In this document: positions 7,543 to 12,417 of the stretch, in pieces
How the letters are laid out: each line of letters starts with the position of its first letter
Position numbering within the stretch: position 1 is the first letter of the stretch
DNA from: B16-G9 sp964455635
GTDB lineage: Bacteria; Bacteroidota; Bacteroidia; Bacteroidales; F082
Assembly: GCA_964455635.1 (NCBI GenBank)
Contig: CAYVWX010000078.1
Coordinates: forward strand, 1 to 12,417
Direction of reading: 5' to 3'
DNA length: 12,417 nucleotides
Translations under genes and position numbers: made by a program
The notes under the pieces: generated by a model
What the model was told of the DNA's origin: nothing
Databases searched by the model: none
The model's input: the letters and a program-made list of their open reading frames with translations, nothing else

Positions 7543-8755
7543 ATGCGGCCAACAGTAAATCCAAATCGCGGTAACGTAAATCAAAACGTTCGCCGATTTG
7601 TTTGTTGGTAAGGGTTCCGTTAAAAATGTAAACCCCTTTGTTAAAGGCATTATCCTGTTTTACATACTGTGTAACTCCTCCCGCTTCGCCGATTCTTAAC
7701 AACAGCGGAGTGAGAAAATTGTTTAACGACATGGAGGCTGTATGAGGTACTCTTGATGCAATGTTGGGGACGCAATAGTGCGTTACTCCGTGTTCAATAA
7801 AAACAGGGGCGTTGTGATGTGTAGGTCTTGATGTTTCAAAACAGCCTCCCTGATCGATGCTTACGTCAACAACAATGGAGCCCTGTTTCATCTTTTGAAC
7901 CGTATCGGCCGAAATAAAGCAATCGGAAATGCCGTTTGATGCATGTTTGGCAGCAATTACCACATCGGCATTCAGCAGGGCTTCTTCCAAGGCAAGGGGT
8001 TGTAACACAGAGGTGAAAACTCTTGCTCCCAAATTTTTCTGAATGGTTCGAAGCTTGTAAATGGAGTTGTCGAAAATTTTTACTGTGGCTCCCATTCCAA
8101 GGGCTGCTCTCGCGGCGTATTCGGCTACTGTTCCCGCACCAATAATTACAATTTCGGTGGGTTTAATGCCCGGAAACCCGCCAAGAATAACACCGTTTCC
8201 AAAAAGCCGGTTACTTAAATATTCGGCAGCAATTACAATGGAAGTGCTTCCCACAATCTCGCTCATGGATTTAACCACGGGCAGGGCTCCTGTTTTGTCC
8301 TGAATGTACTCGTATCCAATGGCTAACAGCCGTTTTTGCGAAAGTCGTTCAAAAAAAGATTTATTTTGCCCCGGAAGGTTTATGGATGATAAAAGCGTTT
8401 GGTTTCGTTTCAGTAACTGCGTTTCTTCGGTGGTGGGAGGTGCAATTTTGATAATAATTTCCGATTGAAAAATTTCGTCGGGAGTATCAACAATTGCTGC
8501 TCCCGCATCGGCATAAGCACTGTTGGTAAACTGGGCGGCAATACCAGCATCCTTTTCTACTACAATCCGATGGCCATTGTCGGTTAAAAGCTGTACTCCT
8601 TCAGGTGTAAGCGGAATGCGCGATTCATTTTCGTGGTCTTCTTTGGGTATGCCGATGGATAATTTTTTGTGCTGCGTAAACGATTCCAACATCTCTTCCT
8701 GAGGCAATAATTGCTCTTTTCCGAAGTGCAACATTTTTTTTCCTGAGCCTTCCAT
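7535..8755 (-). CDS. ald: Alanine dehydrogenase homolog (Ald/PntA-alpha fold) with altered catalytic residues
   Basis: 406-residue member of the AlaDH/PNT family. Canonical Ald converts L-alanine and NAD+ to pyruvate, ammonia and NADH in the cytosol. An N-terminal extension (KEQLLPQEEML) precedes the AlaDH N-terminal domain (IGIPKE, ESRIPLTPEGV). The Rossmann domain has IGAGTVAEYAA at 205-215, and VDVSIDQGGCFE at 296-307 closely matches mycobacterial Ald. Against M. tuberculosis Ald, the equivalents of Arg15 (R46) and Asp270 (D301) are kept, but Lys75 aligns with A105 (KIAPP instead of KVKEP) and His96 with N126 (SINLPGQN instead of FLHLA), closer to transhydrogenase alpha subunits. The activity is therefore doubtful even though automatic annotation would say alanine dehydrogenase. 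Met8 (8734), preceded by AGGA, is an alternative start and would fit homologs that begin shortly before KEQLLPQEE. It is the last gene of the porX-tsaE-ald set, 51 bases after tsaE. Confidence 0.85.
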   Translation of the reverse strand: MEGSGKKMLHFGKEQLLPQEEMLESFTQHKKLSIGIPKEDHENESRIPLTPEGVQLLTDNGHRIVVEKDAGIAAQFTNSAYADAGAAIVDTPDEIFQSEIIIKIAPPTTEETQLLKRNQTLLSSINLPGQNKSFFERLSQKRLLAIGYEYIQDKTGALPVVKSMSEIVGSTSIVIAAEYLSNRLFGNGVILGGFPGIKPTEIVIIGAGTVAEYAARAALGMGATVKIFDNSIYKLRTIQKNLGARVFTSVLQPLALEEALLNADVVIAAKHASNGISDCFISADTVQKMKQGSIVVDVSIDQGGCFETSRPTHHNAPVFIEHGVTHYCVPNIASRVPHTASMSLNNFLTPLLLRIGEAGGVTQYVKQDNAFNKGVYIFNGTLTNKQIGERFDLRYRDLDLLLAALR

Positions 8756-8806
8756 ATATTAAATGGTTTTGAGGAGAATAACTAAAGGCATTTTAAACAG
8801 CCGGAA

Positions 8807-9235
8807 CTAATCCGCAATTCTGTAATGAATTTGCCGGTTTCCATTCTCATTTTCTTCAATGGACAAATATACGTAAGAAGGTGGTAAAAGTTCCATAATC
8901 ATTTCGGGCCATTCGATAAAACAGTAATGGCCACTGTATATGTACTCCTCATATCCGATGTCAAATACCTCTTCAATTGATTTGATGCGGTAAAAATCAA
9001 AATGAAAAACAGGCTCGTTTTCGGCCGAAAGGTATTCGTTTACCAATGCAAAAGTAGGGCTGCTGACAACATCATCAACACCAAGTTGGTTACACAGGGC
9101 TTTGATGAGTGTGGTTTTTCCGGCTCCCATTTTGCCGAAAAAAGCCACCACCTTATGGCCTTTAATATCGTTTAAAATGGCAGCTGCAGCCCCGGGTAAC
9201 TCCGAAAGGTTTTTTACATTGACGACCTTTTCCAT
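8807..9235 (-). CDS. tsaE: tRNA (adenosine(37)-N6)-threonylcarbamoyltransferase complex ATPase subunit TsaE
   Basis: 142-residue P-loop ATPase of the TsaB-TsaD-TsaE complex, which installs threonylcarbamoyl on A37 of ANN-decoding tRNAs in the cytosol. Length is normal for the family. Walker A is GKMGAGKTT at 34-42; the family motif SSPTFALVNEY runs from 58 to 68; HFDFYRI at 78-84 matches the HxDxYR signature; and FIEWPE at 106-111 matches the conserved C-terminal motif. The start lies 5 bases after the porX stop, which indicates cotranscription and possibly coupled translation. No Shine-Dalgarno sequence is seen, as is common in Bacteroidota. Nothing is truncated. The identification is secure. 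Confidence 0.96.
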   Translation of the reverse strand: MEKVVNVKNLSELPGAAAAILNDIKGHKVVAFFGKMGAGKTTLIKALCNQLGVDDVVSSPTFALVNEYLSAENEPVFHFDFYRIKSIEEVFDIGYEEYIYSGHYCFIEWPEMIMELLPPSYVYLSIEENENGNRQIHYRIAD

Positions 9236-9240
9236 CCTGT

Positions 9241-10797
9241 TTACGATTTCGATTTAAGGGTTATTACCGGAATCATCACCTCTTCCATAGAGATGCCTCC
9301 GTGTTGAAAGGTGTTGCGGTAGTATTTAACATAGTAGTTGTAGTTGTTGGGGTAGGCAAAGAAATTTCCGTCGCGGGCAAAAACCCAACGGGTACTTACG
9401 TTAATTTTTGGCAGATAATAGTCGTCGGGATTGGCCATCTCAAAAACTTCTTTGGCGTTGTAGGCCAGATTTTTACCGTATTTATACCTCAAATTGGTAT
9501 TTACATTTTTATCGCCGACAATTTTTACCGGATCCTGAACGCGAACAGAGCCGTGGTCGGTAGTAATAATTAACCGTACGTTTTTGTCGGACAGGTATTT
9601 GATGATGTCAAACAGCGATGAGTGCTCAAACCACGAAGCCATCAGCGACCGGTAAGCAGGTTCGTCGTCTGCCAGCTCGCGAATAATTTCCATTTCGGTA
9701 CGGGCATGCGAAAGCATATCTACAAAATTGTAAACAATTACGTTAAAATCGTTTTGCATCAGGTTGGCAATGTTATCGGCCAGCTTGCGTCCGTAATCAA
9801 GATTAAGCACCTTGTGGTACGATGTTTTAAGGTGTTTGCCACTGCGTTTAAGTTGCTCTTTTAAAAGTTCGTACTCAAACTGATTTTTAGAGCCTTCATC
9901 CTCTTCGTCAGTCCAGAAATTGGGGTAATGTTTTCGTATTTCACCGGGCATCATGCCTGAAAACAGTGCATTACGGGCGTATTGTGTGGTAGTGGGTAAG
10001 ATGCTGTAATAAATACTGTCGTCTTCAACCCTGAAATAATTTTCAATCATGGGCTGAATAATCTTCCATTGGTCGTATCGTAAATTATCAATTAAAAGAA
10101 AAAAGGTTTTTTCCTGTTTGTTAAAAAGCGGAAATACTTTTTCTTTAAAAAGTGTTTGCGATAAAACCGGCTTGTCATCGCTACCGCCGTGCAACCAGTC
10201 GTAATAATTGTCTTCGTAATATTTTGCAAAGTTGTTGTTGGCCTCGGTTTTTTGCATGCTGAGAATTTCCAGGATGTTGTTGTCTTCGGTTTTTTCCAAA
10301 TCCAGCTCGTAGCGCACCAGCTTTTTGTAAATGTCAATCCAGTCGCTGCTTTCAAGTCTGTCGGTCATGCGCATGGAAAGCTCCCGAAACTGCTGTTGAT
10401 AGTTCATGGTAGCCTTTTCGCCTGCCAGCTTACGGTTTTCCAGATTTCGCTTTAAGGAAAGCAATATTTGGGTGGGTTTAACCGGTTTGATAAGGTAATC
10501 GGCAATGTTGGAGCCAATGGCATCCTCCATAATCGACTCCTCTTCGCTTTTGGTAATCATTACCACCGGAAGGTTTGGAAACTCCTCTTTAATTTTTTCA
10601 AGAGCCTCAATACCCGATACTCCCGGCATTTGTTCATCCAAAAAAACAATGTCAAAATGCTGTTCGTGTGCCAACTCGATGGCGTCGCTGCCATTGTTTA
10701 CCGGTTCTACTTCGTAACCCTTTTCCCGCAGGAAGATAATATGCGGACGAAGCAAATCAATTTCATCGTCGGCCCACAAAATTCTAATTTTACTCAT
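9241..10797 (-). CDS. porX: PorX-type T9SS response regulator with PglZ phosphodiesterase domain
   Basis: 518-residue protein, usual length for PorX. Residues 1-122 are a CheY-like receiver: acidic pair D10/D11, phosphoacceptor D54 (FLDEQMPG), T82 and K104 (LIKPVKP). A helical linker follows (about 123-225). Residues 226-518 are a PglZ/alkaline phosphatase-superfamily domain with LIDNLRYDQW (D237), the Thr triplet 269-271 before QYARNALFSG, VDMLSHARTE (D360, H364), TTDHGS (D414, H415) and FQHGG (H499), consistent with a two-metal centre. In Porphyromonas gingivalis, PorX works with the kinase PorY and a sigma factor to control T9SS genes, and its PglZ domain is reported to cleave oligonucleotides. 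The active-site pattern looks intact here. It heads the - strand set ahead of tsaE; no PorY-like kinase is in the window. The nearby T9SS cargo genes fit its role, though direct control is not shown. Confidence 0.93.
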   Translation of the reverse strand: MSKIRILWADDEIDLLRPHIIFLREKGYEVEPVNNGSDAIELAHEQHFDIVFLDEQMPGVSGIEALEKIKEEFPNLPVVMITKSEEESIMEDAIGSNIADYLIKPVKPTQILLSLKRNLENRKLAGEKATMNYQQQFRELSMRMTDRLESSDWIDIYKKLVRYELDLEKTEDNNILEILSMQKTEANNNFAKYYEDNYYDWLHGGSDDKPVLSQTLFKEKVFPLFNKQEKTFFLLIDNLRYDQWKIIQPMIENYFRVEDDSIYYSILPTTTQYARNALFSGMMPGEIRKHYPNFWTDEEDEGSKNQFEYELLKEQLKRSGKHLKTSYHKVLNLDYGRKLADNIANLMQNDFNVIVYNFVDMLSHARTEMEIIRELADDEPAYRSLMASWFEHSSLFDIIKYLSDKNVRLIITTDHGSVRVQDPVKIVGDKNVNTNLRYKYGKNLAYNAKEVFEMANPDDYYLPKINVSTRWVFARDGNFFAYPNNYNYYVKYYRNTFQHGGISMEEVMIPVITLKSKS

Positions 10798-10803
10798 AGT
10801 TTG

Positions 10804-10835
10804 TTGTTATTTGGAAAATTTAAATGATAGTTTTG
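10804..10835 (+). promoter_or_regulatory. Candidate promoter of the HD phosphohydrolase gene
   Basis: TTG (10804-10806), a 21-base spacer and TAGTTTTG (10828-10835) fit the Bacteroidota consensus TTG-N(17-23)-TAnnTTTG, with a perfect -7 box. Transcription would start near 10842, giving a leader of about 60 bases before the ATG at 10905. It overlaps the oppositely directed porX candidate promoter. Confidence 0.42.
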
Positions 10836-10844
10836 TAAAGCAAA
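10815..10844 (-). promoter_or_regulatory. Candidate porX operon promoter
   Basis: Reading the - strand, TTTG (10844-10841) is followed after 18 bases by TAAATTTT (10822-10815), which matches the Bacteroidota -7 box TAnnTTTG except for the last base. Transcription would begin around 10808, about ten bases before the porX ATG at 10797, an unusually short leader. The region is AT-rich, so this needs mapping of the 5' end. Confidence 0.3.
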
Positions 10845-10904
10845 AGCAAAAATCGGTTTTATATTGCGTAATTTTTGCCTGAACAAACAAAATTAACAAA
10901 AATT

Positions 10905-12149
10905 ATGAGCGTGAAAAAGGTCAACAAACGAAAAATCTTTAACGATCCGGTTTACGGTTTTATCACCATCCCCAACGAAGTGGTATTTGATGTAATTGAG
11001 CATCCCTGGTTTCAGCGGTTGCGGCGTATCAAGCAGCTTGGCCTTACGCATCTGGTGTATCCGGGGGCGTTGCATACACGGTTTCATCACTCGTTGGGTG
11101 CCATGCATTTAATGGGAAGGGCGTTGTTTGAGCTGAAATCAAAAGGGCATACCGTTTCGGATGAGGAGATGATAAGTGCCCAAACGGCTATTTTGCTGCA
11201 CGATATCGGGCATGGCCCCTATTCGCATGCGTTGGAAAATACCATTGTTAAATCGCTTCACCATGAGGAGATTTCCATCCTTTTTATGAAGAAGTTGAAC
11301 AAACAATTCGACGGTAAACTACAGTTGGCTTTGGATATGTTTGAAAACAGATATCACCGGAAATTTTTTTATAAGCTTATTTCAAGTCAGTTTGATATGG
11401 ACCGGCTGGATTATTTAAAACGCGACAGCTTTTTTACGGGAGTTTCAGAAGGGGTAATCAATTATGAACGACTGCTTAACATGGTGGAAGTAGCTAACGA
11501 TGAGCCTGTTATTGAGGCCAAGGGGATTTATTCGGTTGAAAAGTTTATTACTGCCCGCCGCCTGATGTATTGGCAGGTGTATCTGCATAAAACGGTATTG
11601 GTAGCCGAGTATATGATTACGCGTGTGTTAAAACGTGCTAAAGAGCTTTCGTTGAACGGTGAGAAACTTTTTGCTACGCCTGCACTGCATTATTTTTTGA
11701 ACAACACCATCTCGAAAAACGATTTTGAAGAAAATCCGGAGGTGCTTCATCATTTTGCCAATTTGGACGACTATGATATTTTTTCCGCTTTGAAAGTATG
11801 GGTAAATCATCACGATTTTGTTCTGTCGGAGTTGAGTAAAGCATTGGTAAACCGCAGGCTTTTTAAAATTGAGATGGGCAATGAACGCATTGATGAAGCA
11901 AGGCTGAAAAAGTTAAAACAAACCGTTAAATCAACATACCGTTTGCAAGATAACGAGGTAGATTACTTTTGCTTTGCCGACCACACTTCTAATTATACCT
12001 ATCAGCCCGGCTCCGACCGGATTAACATTTTGTTTAAAGACGGAACGGTAAAAGATATTGCCCGGGTTTCGGACCAGCTTAACATTACGGTAATGGACAA
12101 ACCCACCACCAAATATTTTGTTTGTTATCCCAAGGGTTTGACTTTTTAA
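10905..12149 (+). CDS. HD domain phosphohydrolase (COG1078/dNTPase-like)
   Basis: 414-residue metal-dependent HD phosphohydrolase, probably cytosolic. The N-terminal half has the HD signature: RFHHSLGAMH (H62 as first ligand), LLHDIGHGPYSH (H99-D100) and SQFDMDRLDYLKRD (D164/D166). The same spacing is found in SAMHD1/dGTPase-type enzymes, which hydrolyse dNTPs to nucleosides and triphosphate; the substrate here cannot be read from sequence. The C-terminal half has no motif I recognise. The frame is open further upstream to a TTG at 10875, but that TTG would add ten residues without similarity and lies inside an AT-rich leader. The ATG at 10905, followed by the family-like KRKIFNDPVYGFI start, is chosen. 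The gene is divergent from porX across 107 bases, so the two may share control. Confidence 0.9.
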   Translation: MSVKKVNKRKIFNDPVYGFITIPNEVVFDVIEHPWFQRLRRIKQLGLTHLVYPGALHTRFHHSLGAMHLMGRALFELKSKGHTVSDEEMISAQTAILLHDIGHGPYSHALENTIVKSLHHEEISILFMKKLNKQFDGKLQLALDMFENRYHRKFFYKLISSQFDMDRLDYLKRDSFFTGVSEGVINYERLLNMVEVANDEPVIEAKGIYSVEKFITARRLMYWQVYLHKTVLVAEYMITRVLKRAKELSLNGEKLFATPALHYFLNNTISKNDFEENPEVLHHFANLDDYDIFSALKVWVNHHDFVLSELSKALVNRRLFKIEMGNERIDEARLKKLKQTVKSTYRLQDNEVDYFCFADHTSNYTYQPGSDRINILFKDGTVKDIARVSDQLNITVMDKPTTKYFVCYPKGLTF

Positions 12150-12164
12150 CGATATTTAAGTTTA
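12137..12164 (+). promoter_or_regulatory. Weak candidate promoter for the DUF486 gene
   Basis: TTTG (12137-12140), a 16-base spacer and TAAGTTTA (12157-12164) resemble the Bacteroidota consensus with a one-base mismatch in the -7 box and a slightly short spacer. It overlaps the stop of the HD gene. Readthrough from the HD gene is an equally plausible source of transcription. Confidence 0.18.
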
Positions 12165-12217
12165 GCCGGTATTTATTATATATATTTTTACTCGATATGT
12201 TCTGATTTGCGTTGGCC

Positions 12218-12417
12218 ATGAAAGCTTTATATACCATCGTATTATTAATTTTGTCAAATACGTTTATGACATTGGCCTGGTATGGCCATCTGAAATTTTC
12301 TGATTGGAAATGGTTTAATAAGCTTGGTTTAATATCGATAATATTAATAAGCTGGTCCATAGCATTGTTTGAGTATTTTTTTCAGGTACCTGCCAACCGG
12401 ATAGGTTTTAAAGGCAA
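12218..12417 (+). CDS. DMT family protein, DUF486/DMT_6 (partial, cut by window end)
   Basis: The first 66 codons are present and the gene runs off the right edge. The peptide begins with a hydrophobic helix containing LILSNTFMTLAWYGHLKF (residues 8-25), then a second membrane segment (LGLISIILISWSIALFEYFF, 37-56) and the motif FQVPANRIG (56-64). These are the characteristic start of DUF486 (Pfam DMT_6) proteins, small four-helix inner-membrane proteins related to drug/metabolite transporters. The substrate is unknown for the family. The ATG at 12218 starts exactly where homologs begin. It lies 68 bases after the HD gene in the same direction, so it may be cotranscribed or have its own weak promoter. 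Confidence 0.88.
   Translation, partial: MKALYTIVLLILSNTFMTLAWYGHLKFSDWKWFNKLGLISIILISWSIALFEYFFQVPANRIGFKG

Noticed and set aside
7535..8755. Reading the Ald-like gene as NAD(P) transhydrogenase alpha subunit (pntA)
   Set aside because: The IDQGGCFE region and C-terminus match Ald, the length fits Ald, and no pntB or membrane segment follows; only the altered active-site positions resemble PntA.
9301..10827. Several + strand open frames opposite porX
   Set aside because: They are antisense shadows of the strongly supported porX coding sequence and have no start-region or family support.
10875..10904. TTG start that would add ten residues to the HD phosphohydrolase
   Set aside because: The extra residues look like translated AT-rich leader; the ATG at 10905 begins the family-like part of the protein.
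12314..12353. AATAAGCTTGG/AATAAGCTGG direct repeat and TTAATAT/ATATTAA inverted repeat
   Set aside because: Both lie within the conserved membrane-segment coding sequence of the DUF486 gene and are explained by AT-rich codons for Ile, Leu and Asn.

Overview
The window looks like a chromosomal segment of a Bacteroidota (Bacteroidetes), probably an environmental Bacteroidales/Marinilabiliales-type organism. The lineage is inferred from three signals: type IX secretion system (T9SS) C-terminal sorting domains on three large secreted proteins, a PorX-type regulator (a receiver domain fused to a PglZ domain), and Bacteroidota-style promoter motifs (TTG plus TAnnTTTG) with little Shine-Dalgarno signal. 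Base composition is moderate and even across the window. I see no rRNA, tRNA, CRISPR array, insertion sequence or phage gene.

Left part (1-7506, + strand): three T9SS cargo genes. The first two (111-2630 and 2993-5467) are tandem paralogs with the same layout: signal peptide, Cys-rich N-terminal module, Big_5-like Ig domain, two copies of a ~165-residue A-B Ig/PKD-like super-repeat, a further Ig-like module, and a type A sorting domain. The third (5488-7506) lies 20 bases after the second. It has a propeller-like N-terminal half, a PKD domain, a related pre-terminal Ig-like module and a type B (gliding-motility-associated) C-terminal domain. All three are probably displayed on, or released from, the cell surface. 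A 362-base gap with terminator-like and hairpin structures separates genes one and two.

Middle part (7535-10797, - strand): a convergent, likely three-gene operon transcribed porX -> tsaE -> ald-like. porX is a response regulator/phosphodiesterase of T9SS control, tsaE is the ATPase of the t6A37 tRNA-modification machinery, and the last gene is an alanine dehydrogenase homolog. By my alignment that homolog has lost two catalytic residues of canonical alanine dehydrogenase (the Lys75 and His96 equivalents). The gap to the cargo cluster is only 28 bases, and both stop codons lie in the arms of one imperfect palindrome, a candidate bidirectional terminator.

Right part (10798-12417, + strand): a 107-base divergent intergenic region carries overlapping back-to-back promoter candidates. 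It is followed by an HD-domain phosphohydrolase gene (COG1078-like) and the first 66 codons of a DUF486/DMT_6 membrane protein cut off by the window end.

No wholly new system is evident. The points most worth a second look are the catalytically altered Ald-like protein in the porX operon, the placement of a T9SS regulator beside T9SS cargo genes, the precise A-B-A-B repeat architecture of the paralogous cargo, and PorX sharing a divergent promoter region with an HD phosphohydrolase.
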